The notes beneath the pieces were generated by a model that searched no databases, had not been told where the DNA came from, and saw only the letters and a program-made list of their open reading frames with translations. A stretch of 64,000 bases of DNA from an uncultured Lachnospiraceae bacterium (lineage in GTDB: Bacteria > Bacillota > Clostridia > Lachnospirales > Lachnospiraceae): NCBI GenBank assembly GCA_910585465.1, contig CAJUEW010000012.1:1-64000 (forward strand). Direction: 5' to 3'. Both the position numbers and the translations under genes were made by a program. This document shows positions 8,211 to 15,938 of this stretch, one piece after another; within the stretch, counting starts at the first letter, position 1; the number at the start of each line of letters is the position of its first letter.

Positions 8211-10028
8211 TTAGCTACTTTGTACAAACAACTCTTCAAACTCTTCCCGGGTAATCTTTTCTTTCTCAAGTAAAAGCTTTGCGCATGACTCCAGCACATC
8301 CCGGTGTTCCTGAATCAGCTTCCTTGCCCGTGCATAGCATTCGTCCACAATCCGCTTTACCTCCTGATCAATCTCACTGGCAATCTGTTCTCCGTAGCTT
8401 CTTGTATGGGCAAGATCACGTCCGATAAATACCTCATCCTCATCATCCCCATAACGGATCAGGCCAAGCTTCTCAGACATCCCATACTTCGTCACCATAG
8501 CTCTTGCAAGAGAAGTGGCCTGCTTAATATCCTGAGAAGCGCCTGTGGTAATATCGTCAAATACAAGCTCCTCCGCCACACGGCCTCCAAGGTCTACAAT
8601 AATATCCTGCAGCATCCTGCCCTTGGTGTTAAACATCTCATCCCGTTCCGGGAGCGGCATTGTATAGCCTGCGGCCCCCACACCGGTCGGGATGATGGAA
8701 ACCGTATAAACTGGTCCCACATCCGGCAGCAAATGAAACAGGATCGCATGGCCTGCCTCGTGGTATGCAGTGATCTTTTTTTCTTTTTCGGAAATAATCC
8801 GGCTCTTCTTCTCTGCACCGATTCCCACCTTAATAAAGGATTTGCGGATATCCTCCTGTATCATATAGGCACGGTCCTCTTTGGCAGCCTGAATAGCTGA
8901 CTCATTCAAGAGATTCTCCAGATCCGCTCCGGTAAAGCCCGCTGTTGTCTGTGCAATCTGATGCAGATCCACGTCATCGCCCAGGGGTTTATTTTTTGCG
9001 TGAACCTTCAGTATCTCTTCCCGTCCCTTCACATCCGGCCTTCCGACTCCGATCTTACGGTCAAAACGGCCCGGACGCAAAATAGCAGGATCCAAAATAT
9101 CCACACGGTTTGTGGCTGCCATAACGATAATACCTTCATTGACTCCAAAACCATCCATCTCCACAAGAAGCTGGTTCAGCGTCTGTTCGCGCTCATCATG
9201 TCCGCCGCCCATCCCGGTGCCCCGGCGCCTTGCTACTGCGTCAATCTCATCAATAAATACAATACAAGGAGAATTTTTCTTCGCGTCGTTAAACAAATCT
9301 CTTACACGGGATGCGCCCACACCCACAAACATTTCCACAAAGTCCGAACCGGAGATACTGAAAAACGGTACGCCTGCTTCACCGGCAACCGCTTTGGCAA
9401 TTAATGTTTTTCCCGTTCCCGGAGGGCCCACCAGCAGAACTCCTTTTGGAATCCTCGCCCCAACCCGGGTATATCGCCCGGGATTGCGCAGAAAATCCAC
9501 AATTTCTTCCAGCTCTCCCTTTTCTTCATCCAGTCCCGCCACATCCTTAAATCCGGTGCCGGTTTCTCCGCTTCCGGCCATCTGCGCGCGGCTTTTGCCG
9601 AAGTCCAGCATTTTTGCATTGCTCCCGCCGGAGCTTCTTCCTCCCATTGTCATAACAATAAAAAACAGCATCAGTCCGCACAGTATCAGGGACATGCCAT
9701 AAGTTTCAAAAAATCCTGGCTGTTCAATCTCCGACACATTGTATGGGATTCCGGCCTCCTTCAGCTTCTGTTCCGCACTGGCAGTATCCAGCACATACGT
9801 ATTTCCTGACGCGCCGTCCTTCAGAGTATAGGCAACCGAGCCTGTCGGCGTCTCCCGGTTCGGACGTATCTCCGCACTGGAGATGGAACCATCCTCCAAC
9901 ATCTTTTCAAACTGCTGATACGTATAATCAGGCCTGTCCTGAAGTCTCTCTTCAAAAAATACCAGCAAAAGGCAAATCAGGACAAGAAACACCACATAGG
10001 TGCCGATTCCCTTCCATTGTTTGTTCAA
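8211..10028 (-). CDS. ftsH: ATP-dependent zinc metalloprotease FtsH
   Basis: The 605-residue membrane-bound AAA+ protease that degrades misfolded membrane proteins and regulatory proteins. It has an N-terminal membrane helix (about 8-26), a short extracytoplasmic segment, and a second helix (about 108-128). The AAA module carries Walker A GPPGTGKT and Walker B IVFIDEIDAV, plus the second region of homology NRVDILDPAILRPGRFDR. The peptidase domain carries the zinc site HEAGH. The start codon is TTG at 10028, with AGGAGG 10 bases upstream. It follows hpt at 73 bases, the same order as in Bacillus subtilis (tilS, hprT, ftsH). Confidence 0.97.
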   Translation of the reverse strand: MNKQWKGIGTYVVFLVLICLLLVFFEERLQDRPDYTYQQFEKMLEDGSISSAEIRPNRETPTGSVAYTLKDGASGNTYVLDTASAEQKLKEAGIPYNVSEIEQPGFFETYGMSLILCGLMLFFIVMTMGGRSSGGSNAKMLDFGKSRAQMAGSGETGTGFKDVAGLDEEKGELEEIVDFLRNPGRYTRVGARIPKGVLLVGPPGTGKTLIAKAVAGEAGVPFFSISGSDFVEMFVGVGASRVRDLFNDAKKNSPCIVFIDEIDAVARRRGTGMGGGHDEREQTLNQLLVEMDGFGVNEGIIVMAATNRVDILDPAILRPGRFDRKIGVGRPDVKGREEILKVHAKNKPLGDDVDLHQIAQTTAGFTGADLENLLNESAIQAAKEDRAYMIQEDIRKSFIKVGIGAEKKSRIISEKEKKITAYHEAGHAILFHLLPDVGPVYTVSIIPTGVGAAGYTMPLPERDEMFNTKGRMLQDIIVDLGGRVAEELVFDDITTGASQDIKQATSLARAMVTKYGMSEKLGLIRYGDDEDEVFIGRDLAHTRSYGEQIASEIDQEVKRIVDECYARARKLIQEHRDVLESCAKLLLEKEKITREEFEELFVQSS

Positions 10029-10101
10029 AATATCTTATCCTCCTGTTGTTAAATATCTTAAATTCAGCAGAAATGCCGCTTAAGGCTTTCCCGCTCTCTT
10101 C

Positions 10102-10632
10102 CTATGAATCAAATTCCACCACACCGATATAAGGCAGATTCCGATACTTCTGATCATAATCCAGCCCATATCCAACTACAAATTTATCTTCTATCTGGAA
10201 TCCTACATATTCCACATTTACTTCCGCAACCCTTCTGTCCGGCTTATCCAGAAGCGTGCACAGCCTGAGGCTTGCCGGCTTTCTCTGTCCAAGCAGATCT
10301 TTCAAATGACTCAGCGTCCGCCCGGAGTCGATGATATCTTCAATGATAAGGACCTCTCGGTCCATAATCGGCTCATCCAAATCCTTTACAAGCTTGACAA
10401 TACCGCTGGATTTGGTTTCCGCACCATAACTGGAGCACTGCATGAAATCCATAGTGACCGGTATAGTAATTCTTTTTGCCAGTTCACAGGTAAAATATAC
10501 ACTGCCCTTTAAAATACAGATCAGATGAATACTTTTTCCCGCATAATCGCGGCTGATCTGTTCTCCAAGTTCCTTGATTCTTGCATTCACAACTTCTTCG
10601 GTGATCATAACCTCAATATGATGTTTTTCCAT
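10102..10632 (-). CDS. hpt: Hypoxanthine phosphoribosyltransferase
   Basis: A 176-residue purine-salvage enzyme that converts hypoxanthine or guanine plus PRPP to IMP or GMP in the cytosol. The PRPP-binding motif LIIEDIIDSGRTL is clear, as is the N-terminal ILKGSVYF loop and the C-terminal KFVVGYGLDYD segment. The start at 10632 is chosen because GGAGG sits 8 bases upstream. The gene overlaps the end of tilS by 20 bases in another frame, which suggests translational coupling. The conserved tilS-hpt-ftsH order supports the assignment. Confidence 0.95.
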   Translation of the reverse strand: MEKHHIEVMITEEVVNARIKELGEQISRDYAGKSIHLICILKGSVYFTCELAKRITIPVTMDFMQCSSYGAETKSSGIVKLVKDLDEPIMDREVLIIEDIIDSGRTLSHLKDLLGQRKPASLRLCTLLDKPDRRVAEVNVEYVGFQIEDKFVVGYGLDYDQKYRNLPYIGVVEFDS

Positions 10633-12010
10633 CCTCTGTTCCTCCATCCCCAAGCTTCTGTACTTTCAGAATCCGTCTTGTCTGTTCTGTTACCTTGTAT
10701 CTCTCGCTGATACGCATACCCACTACCCATAAAATATGTCTGCCATCTGCCAGCAGGATGCACTGATCTCTTTCCTCTCTTGGAACCTTACAGTCAATCA
10801 GATAATTCTTCAGCTTTTTATGAGCGCCCCCGGCCAGCTCCAGATAGTCGCCCGGCTGTCTGGTGCGCAGCGCAACATTATGTTTGATTTTATCATAATC
10901 AAACCACTTCGTATAGCGATTTACAGGAATTTCCTCATCTTTCTCTCTATTTTCCAGTACAAAGCGAAAGCTCTCGCCCATATAAAGATATTCCCCCCCG
11001 GGCGCACAATATACCGGCTCCTCCGATATTTTTTGTCCGTAGCCCTGCTTTAGTATCAGCTCTTCATAACCCAGAACCGCGCATCCGTCTCCCGGCAGCA
11101 TCACCCGGCTTCCTCTGCGTCCCCGGGCCAGCATACAGAGCTGCTCTGTGTGAACAGACTCCAGATTCCTGCGGCTTCCTGTCAGACTCTTAAGGCACCT
11201 CATCACCAGCAGCTTTTGCATGGCCGGGTGAAGCGCCAGAAAGGGCTTCAGCAGGATCCGGTAAATGTCCTTTTCCTGCCGGACACAGTCTGTCCACACT
11301 TTTTTCAGCTCCTGTTCCATATAGTCCTCTATCTCCAGAAGCTGTCCGGCCGTCCTTGCCATATGAGCCGCACTTTCCGGGCAGATTTGTACCATAGGAG
11401 CAAGAACCTGATGGCGGATTTGGTTTCTGGTATATCCAAGCTCCTGATTTGTCATGTCCTCCACCCAGGATATTCCTTCCCGGACAAGCCATCCTTCAAT
11501 CTCCGGTCTCGTCACGCACAGAAACGGCCGGATATAGGGAATCCGCACAGGCTTCATTCCGCGAAGGCCGCGAAGGCCCGTCCCTCTCATCATATGAAAA
11601 AGCATCGTTTCCGCCTGGTCATTCTGATGGTGCGCCAGCGCTGCCCGATCTGCCTTTCCTTCTCTTAAATACTGTTCAAAAATCAGATATCTGGCCTTCC
11701 TTCCGGCCTCCTCTGTACTAATCCCTTCCAGCCTGGCAATAGAGGGCACATCCATAAAAAACGCCTGAAACGGAATGCCTCTCTCCATACAGAATACTTC
11801 GCAAAATGACTGATCCCGGTCTGCCTCCGAACCCCTGATTCCATGATTTACATGCGCTGCTATGATCTTTGCTCCATGAGCCTGTCCATACTCCCATAAA
11901 AGCTGTAAAAGCGCTGTGGAATCTGCTCCGCCGGAAAAGCCGACCAGAATCTTCATACCGGAACGGATCATATTCCATTGTTCCAAATAGGCAAATACTT
12001 TTTCCCGCAT
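10613..12010 (-). CDS. tilS: tRNA(Ile)-lysidine synthase
   Basis: A 465-residue essential enzyme that converts the wobble cytidine of the CAU-anticodon isoleucine tRNA to lysidine, using ATP and lysine. The N-terminal PP-loop SGGADSTALLQL lies close to the start, followed by the family HVNHGIRGSEADRD and HHQNDQAETMLFHMMRGTGL motifs. The C-terminal part carries the TilS substrate-binding region with an RTRQPGDYL segment. The start at 12010 has AGGAG 8 bases upstream; the longer frame to 12100 lacks such a site. It stands between spoIIE and hpt, as in Bacillus. Confidence 0.95.
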   Translation of the reverse strand: MREKVFAYLEQWNMIRSGMKILVGFSGGADSTALLQLLWEYGQAHGAKIIAAHVNHGIRGSEADRDQSFCEVFCMERGIPFQAFFMDVPSIARLEGISTEEAGRKARYLIFEQYLREGKADRAALAHHQNDQAETMLFHMMRGTGLRGLRGMKPVRIPYIRPFLCVTRPEIEGWLVREGISWVEDMTNQELGYTRNQIRHQVLAPMVQICPESAAHMARTAGQLLEIEDYMEQELKKVWTDCVRQEKDIYRILLKPFLALHPAMQKLLVMRCLKSLTGSRRNLESVHTEQLCMLARGRRGSRVMLPGDGCAVLGYEELILKQGYGQKISEEPVYCAPGGEYLYMGESFRFVLENREKDEEIPVNRYTKWFDYDKIKHNVALRTRQPGDYLELAGGAHKKLKNYLIDCKVPREERDQCILLADGRHILWVVGMRISERYKVTEQTRRILKVQKLGDGGTEDGKTSY

Positions 12011-12077
12011 TCCTTTTACTCCTGTTATCTGTATCCTACTATAAAGAATATGGCAAAAAAAAGCAAATGGTTTTCCC

Positions 12078-13490
12078 TTATCTTTTCCAGATACCAACAA
12101 CGAGAATAGTCATATCGTCCGCTGCTTCCCCATATACCTGTACTTGCTCCATCAGACGCTCCGCCATCTCTGCCGGGGTACCGGAACCCAGCCCCAGAAT
12201 CATCTCCTTTAAAAGCGCTTCCTCCTGTCCCTGGGGAAGGACACTGATGACCCCATCTGTTACAAGAAATAAAAGATTTCCGTCATACATACGCACCCTG
12301 TACGGTTCCAGGCAAAGCTCATTGCTCACTCCGGCAGGAAGGCCGGAACCGCTGATGCACTCCACACCGTTTTCCCTTCTCAGGAAACTGGCCGCAGCGC
12401 CAATTTTCAGAAACTCACAGATTCCGGTATACAGATCAACTGACGCAATATCTACAGTGGAAAATATAGGGGCATCCGGCTGAAGGACAATGGAGGAATT
12501 AATCATTCTCAGAGCCGTTTCTTTGGAAAACCCTGCCTCCAGAAACTGCTCCAGAAGATCCAGCACCAGCTCGCTTTGAGTACATGCCTGTACTCCGGAG
12601 CCCATACCGTCGGACAGCCCGGCATAAAATCTTCCGTCCGGCAGCCAGAATACGGAGAAATTGTCTCCGGATACCGCCTCATTCTGCCGGACCACTTTTT
12701 TCACTCCATAGAGTACATTATAAGCTGTCCCCTCCACAAACAGAACAGTTACCCTCTCCTGACCCACAAAGGATCGGCTGTCTCTGGCCGGCATCATCTC
12801 CCCGCTCATAAGCTCAGACAGCACAGCGGCAATTTTTTTGACAGGCACACAGATTTTCCTCTTTGTCCTCATCGTAATATACACCTGGCGCTTTTTCCCC
12901 TGTGGGCCATAGAAAAATACTTTTGTAACCTGTATGCCCAGCAGACGGAGCCGGTCCCCCACCTCCTGCTCCAGACTTTCATCCTCCCTGGTTCCATAGA
13001 TACGCTCCATGGCCCCCACCAATATCTGGCTCATCTCCTGAAGCTGCCCCGCAGCAGCCATCCTGCTCTCCGCAAGGCGGGTCTGCATAATCCGATCCCC
13101 GCGGCTCCATTCCCCTGCCGCCTGGGGCACCATGCAAAAGCTTCTGGACAACTGTGCAAAGCTTTCCTGATAATCATCCATCCACTGCCTGACCGGATGC
13201 AGAACCTCCTGCTCCTTTGCATCCTTATTCCTTCCGGCACTGCCGAGCCACTCCCACATATAGCCCAGAAGCACAATACCGGAAAAAAAGGCCAGCCCCT
13301 TTAAAATAGCATACAGCATCATCCATGCTCCACTGTCCCATATATACACCACCACAAGCTCCATTGCTGAAAGTCCGATTCCTGCTCCGGCTCCTATAAA
13401 CCATTTGCCGCTTCCGCTTCCTTTCCTTCCAAACAAAATCCACAGACATCCTCCCAGCATCAATGACAACACATACTTTGTCCATTCCAT
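12078..13490 (-). CDS. spoIIE: SpoIIE-type PP2C phosphatase, short form
   Basis: SpoIIE dephosphorylates the anti-anti-sigma factor SpoIIAA and thereby releases sigma-F in the forespore; it also interacts with FtsZ at the polar septum. The C-terminal half (about 260-468) is a PP2C phosphatase with SGDNFSVFW, LSDGMGSGVQA and FLVTDGV, which hold the metal-binding aspartates. The N-terminus has only about three membrane helices within residues 5-85, whereas the Bacillus protein has about ten and is roughly 830 residues long. This copy has 470. The start at 13490 is supported by GGAGGAG 7 bases upstream. Its position between divIC and tilS matches Bacillus. A Spo0A-type promoter lies directly upstream. 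Confidence 0.9.
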   Translation of the reverse strand: MEWTKYVLSLMLGGCLWILFGRKGSGSGKWFIGAGAGIGLSAMELVVVYIWDSGAWMMLYAILKGLAFFSGIVLLGYMWEWLGSAGRNKDAKEQEVLHPVRQWMDDYQESFAQLSRSFCMVPQAAGEWSRGDRIMQTRLAESRMAAAGQLQEMSQILVGAMERIYGTREDESLEQEVGDRLRLLGIQVTKVFFYGPQGKKRQVYITMRTKRKICVPVKKIAAVLSELMSGEMMPARDSRSFVGQERVTVLFVEGTAYNVLYGVKKVVRQNEAVSGDNFSVFWLPDGRFYAGLSDGMGSGVQACTQSELVLDLLEQFLEAGFSKETALRMINSSIVLQPDAPIFSTVDIASVDLYTGICEFLKIGAAASFLRRENGVECISGSGLPAGVSNELCLEPYRVRMYDGNLLFLVTDGVISVLPQGQEEALLKEMILGLGSGTPAEMAERLMEQVQVYGEAADDMTILVVGIWKR

Positions 13491-13553
13491 ATCTTTACTC
13501 CTCCTGACTTTATTTTTGCCGTGTCCTGACTCCACGGTCAAATAGTAATACGG

Positions 13554-13619
13554 ATTATAAAAATGGGCTCTCGCAATCTTTGTCATTTGGAAGTGGCTCG
13601 AAAAAAGAATTTTTCGACA
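13554..13619 (-). promoter_or_regulatory. Spo0A-type promoter of spoIIE (21-base spacer, 0A box)
   Basis: On the minus strand a -35-like ATGACA (13586-13581) and a perfect -10 TATAAT (13559-13554) are separated by 21 bases, too far for ordinary sigma-A use. The Bacillus spoIIE promoter has the same abnormal spacing and depends on phosphorylated Spo0A. A perfect 0A box TGTCGAA lies at 13619-13613, and a one-mismatch box TGACAAA overlaps the -35 hexamer. The arrangement predicts Spo0A activation. Confidence 0.72.
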
Positions 13620-13620
13620 T

Positions 13621-13648
13621 AAAAAAGATGGATCTTAAAGATCCATCT
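13621..13648 (-). terminator. Rho-independent terminator between divIC and spoIIE
   Basis: The minus strand forms a stem of about 11 bases, AGATGGATCTT with its complement, with a minimal loop, followed by TTTTTT. It ends the HU-yabO-yabP-yabQ-divIC transcript just before the separate spoIIE promoter. Confidence 0.85.
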
Positions 13649-13658
13649 CATTATCCTT

Positions 13659-13970
13659 CTATTCATCTGCTTTAAAAATAACCTCATCTTCATAGACAAG
13701 CCCCAGCTTATCCTTGGCCACATCCTCCACATACTTCTTAGTCTTTGTATAAGCCTCCAGAGCTTCAATCTCCTTTGCCCGCTCCTGTTCAGAAAGAATA
13801 GATTCCTCCAGAGCCTTCTCCCGCGCTTCGTAAGAACGGTTCTTGTGCTTCAGCTGAAGACTCCCAACAGCGCTTACCCCCAGAACCGCCAGTACAATTA
13901 CCAGAATCCCAAACGCTCCCAAATGTTTTCTATGTTTATAATAATTTCTTCTTTTTGTCTTTGTCACCAT
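13659..13970 (-). CDS. divIC: DivIC/FtsL-type septum formation initiator
   Basis: A 103-residue bitopic membrane protein of the divisome. It has a basic cytoplasmic N-terminus, one membrane helix (about residues 19-38) and a coiled-coil segment rich in Glu, Lys and Ala, ending with the family's ARDxLGxVYxDE-like segment (here AKDKLGLVYEDE). DivIC works with FtsL and DivIB/FtsQ to recruit septal peptidoglycan synthesis. The ATG at 13970 is chosen over a GTG at 13979 because GAGGTG then lies 6 bases upstream. It follows yabQ by 11 bases in the conserved sporulation cluster. Confidence 0.9.
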   Translation of the reverse strand: MVTKTKRRNYYKHRKHLGAFGILVIVLAVLGVSAVGSLQLKHKNRSYEAREKALEESILSEQERAKEIEALEAYTKTKKYVEDVAKDKLGLVYEDEVIFKADE

Positions 13971-13981
13971 ACAACTCACCT

Positions 13982-14425
13982 CTAAGAGAATAAAATAATT
14001 ATAAACTCTTTCAGCTGTTTTTTCAATTTCTTTTTGTAAAACCGTCCGGCTATGCGCAATACTTGTACTACTTTCCTATATATAACTGCAAACGGCTTCA
14101 GAAGAATGCCGAGACACCACCTTAAAATTCCCGAAATGTGGCTGACCAGCCAGTTACTGAGTGTCTGATGATACAAAAGCATCCCTACCGCCACCGCAAG
14201 CAAAGCATAGCCCCTCACTGCTCCGTCATTCTCCTGATAAAGAAGCTGGAATACAAGCAAGGCTGTAGCAATCCAGTAGGCAATATCCTCTACTGTCACT
14301 ATCCAGATCCCATGAGGCATCACTCTTCGGATAATCCGAATGATATCATAGAGTACCAGAATCAATACTCCCCGCAGCACTGCAAGTCCGAAAAACTGCA
14401 GTTCTCTCAGAATCCCCGGACTCAT
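13982..14425 (-). CDS. yabQ: Spore cortex biosynthesis protein YabQ
   Basis: A 147-residue membrane protein with about four hydrophobic helices and a very basic C-terminal tail. YabQ is needed for spore cortex formation in Bacillus subtilis and localises to the outer forespore membrane. The N-terminal region with LYDIIRIIRR and VEDIAYWI is typical of the family. It starts 5 bases after the yabP stop with only a weak ribosome site, so coupling to yabP is likely. Identification rests on both the sequence pattern and the yabP-yabQ-divIC order. Confidence 0.87.
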   Translation of the reverse strand: MSPGILRELQFFGLAVLRGVLILVLYDIIRIIRRVMPHGIWIVTVEDIAYWIATALLVFQLLYQENDGAVRGYALLAVAVGMLLYHQTLSNWLVSHISGILRWCLGILLKPFAVIYRKVVQVLRIAGRFYKKKLKKQLKEFIIILFS

Positions 14426-14429
14426 ATTA

Positions 14430-14735
14430 TCAGCGGAACAGCCTGTTCAGCAGAGATTCTCCGCCTTTTTTAAAGTCAGAGATTTCGGAATACTGGATGC
14501 TGTCAATCCTGCCCTCCAAATCAATCTCCCCTTTTTCCAGCGACAAACGGTTTACATGCAGATCTGCCCCTTTAATCTGCAGCATACCCAGCTCTGTCTC
14601 CAGCAGGACTTCCGCTATATCAAAAGAGATAACATCCGTTACCCCGGTAATGCTTCCGGTGCGTCTATTCATCATGGCAATTTTATGTGCGCTTCTGCTT
14701 TGAGAATGTTCTTCCGCAGCTCCCATCTTTACCAT
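14430..14735 (-). CDS. yabP: Sporulation protein YabP
   Basis: A 101-residue soluble protein of the YabP/YqfC family, which in Bacillus is required for spore cortex formation together with YabQ. Visible family features are the central RRTGSITGVTDVISFD region and the following hydrophobic LETELGMLQIKG and LHVNRLSLEKGEIDLEG blocks. The ATG at 14735 is chosen because AGGAGG lies 8 bases upstream, preferred over an adjacent TTG at 14738. It lies 58 bases after rqcP and 4 bases before yabQ. Confidence 0.88.
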   Translation of the reverse strand: MVKMGAAEEHSQSRSAHKIAMMNRRTGSITGVTDVISFDIAEVLLETELGMLQIKGADLHVNRLSLEKGEIDLEGRIDSIQYSEISDFKKGGESLLNRLFR

Positions 14736-14793
14736 CAAAAAAACCTCCTATATATTCTTTTAAAATATATTAAGAGGTCCTTTTATTTATGCA

Positions 14794-15033
14794 TTATAAA
14801 TATTTATACAGCTCTTTCGCTTCATCCTTCTTAACGGTTTCCTGTACATCCAGCACTTCTACTTTCACGGCCCTGGTACCGAACTGTATCTCTATCACAT
14901 CCCCCTGTTTTATATTCAGAGATGCCTTTGCCGTCTTTCCGTTTACCAGCACACGGCCTGCATCGCAGGCTTCATTGGCAACCGTACGGCGCTTAATCAA
15001 ACGGGAAACCTTCAAATATTTATCTAATCTCAT
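14794..15033 (-). CDS. rqcP: S4-domain protein RqcP (YabO)
   Basis: A 79-residue protein made up almost entirely of one S4 RNA-binding domain, beginning MRLDKYLKVSRLIKRR. RqcP binds stalled 50S ribosomal subunits and helps RqcH add alanine tails in ribosome-associated quality control. The LVNGKTAKASLNIKQGD segment matches the S4 loop. It lies 7 bases after the HU gene, in the same arrangement as hbs-like and yabO genes in other Clostridia. AAGG lies 5 bases before the start. Confidence 0.9.
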   Translation of the reverse strand: MRLDKYLKVSRLIKRRTVANEACDAGRVLVNGKTAKASLNIKQGDVIEIQFGTRAVKVEVLDVQETVKKDEAKELYKYL

Positions 15034-15040
15034 CTGTACC

Positions 15041-15313
15041 TTAGTTCAGAGCATCCTTTAAAGCTTTACCAGCCTTGAATTTTGGCGCTTTGGAAGCAGC
15101 AATCTCCATAGTCTCGCCGGTATGCGGGTTTCTTCCCTTCCTCTCTGCTCTCTCGGAGACTTCAAAGGTGCCGAATCCAACAACCTGAACCTTTTCACCT
15201 TTCTTTAATTCTTCTGTAATAACATCAACAAATGCTTTTACCGCCTTTTCTGCATCCTTCTTGGTCATATCAGCATTCTCTGCAACTGCTGCAATCAATT
15301 CAGCCTTATTCAT
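15041..15313 (-). CDS. hup: HU-family DNA-binding protein
   Basis: A 90-residue histone-like nucleoid protein that binds and bends DNA as a dimer. The full HU pattern is present: MNKAELIAAVA start, VGFGTFEVSERAERKGRNP across the arm, and the C-terminal APKFKAGKALKDALN helix. The length is standard. GGAGG lies upstream of the start and a strong sigma-A promoter directly precedes the gene. HU is the first gene of the transcript that continues through rqcP, yabP, yabQ and divIC, so this sporulation set is also read during growth. Confidence 0.96.
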   Translation of the reverse strand: MNKAELIAAVAENADMTKKDAEKAVKAFVDVITEELKKGEKVQVVGFGTFEVSERAERKGRNPHTGETMEIAASKAPKFKAGKALKDALN

Positions 15314-15369
15314 ATTTTATTTCCTCCTCAAGTCTTCTAAATTGTGTAGTTGTTAAGCATGTATCAATA

Positions 15370-15398
15370 GTTATAACTTGTTTCCTACTGTTTGTCAA
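15370..15398 (-). promoter_or_regulatory. Sigma-A promoter of the HU-divIC operon
   Basis: On the minus strand TTGACA (15398-15393) and TATAAC (15375-15370) are separated by exactly 17 bases. The -35 box lies inside the last codons of mazG, so mazG and hup are transcribed at least partly independently. Confidence 0.82.
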
Positions 15399-15810
15399 GC
15401 TGTATTCCCCGGGCCTGCCCCATTTTCTTCCTGTTTTTTTCTTCCCTTTCCGCTCTCTTGATTTCCTCCCAGCGGAGCTTATTCTGTTCCTCTGAAATAT
15501 ACTCCTCTTTGCCGAATACATGAGGATGACGGCGCACCATTTTCTCTGCCAGTCCGTTCACTACATCTTCTATAGAAAAAAGTCCTTCCTCTTTTGCTAT
15601 CTGAGCATGGAGCAGCACCTGAAGCAGCACATCCCCCAGCTCCTCACAAAGATTTTCCATGTCTTTTTCCTCAATAGCCTGCACCACTTCCTCGCATTCA
15701 TCCCGCAGACAGGGAATCATGCTTTCATGAGTCTGCGCACGGTCCCACGGACAGCCGTGGTCGCTGCGGAGTTCAGCAATAATATCCAGTAATTGTGTAT
15801 AGCTGTACAT
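15385..15810 (-). CDS. mazG: MazG-type nucleoside triphosphate pyrophosphohydrolase, single domain
   Basis: A 141-residue all-alpha pyrophosphohydrolase that hydrolyses NTPs or dNTPs to the monophosphate and pyrophosphate. The family start with LRSDHGCPWDRAQTHESMI is visible, and the metal-binding EEVVQAIEEKDMENLCEELGD contains the EExxE...ExxD acidic residues. The RRHPHVFG motif follows. It has one MazG domain, while Bacillus MazG-like proteins at this locus are longer and carry two domains or an added methylase domain. The C-terminus is very basic. Position upstream of HU and rqcP agrees with the conserved cluster. Confidence 0.92.
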   Translation of the reverse strand: MYSYTQLLDIIAELRSDHGCPWDRAQTHESMIPCLRDECEEVVQAIEEKDMENLCEELGDVLLQVLLHAQIAKEEGLFSIEDVVNGLAEKMVRRHPHVFGKEEYISEEQNKLRWEEIKRAEREEKNRKKMGQARGIQLDKQ

Positions 15811-15900
15811 TGTTCCTCTCCTTATTTATCCGGCAGTTCTTCTGCCCGGGTTATCCATCCAAAAAACAGAAACAGAGCATTTTTCGGATAAGCTTAAATA

Positions 15901-15924
15901 AAGGGAGCGTATACACGCCCCCTT
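15901..15924 (-). terminator. Terminator after phosphoglucomutase
   Basis: The minus strand forms AAGGGGGCGT / ACGCTCCCTT with one mismatch and a short loop, followed by TATTTAAG. It lies 15 bases past the phosphoglucomutase stop. Confidence 0.65.
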
Positions 15925-15938
15925 GCAGATAATCAAAA

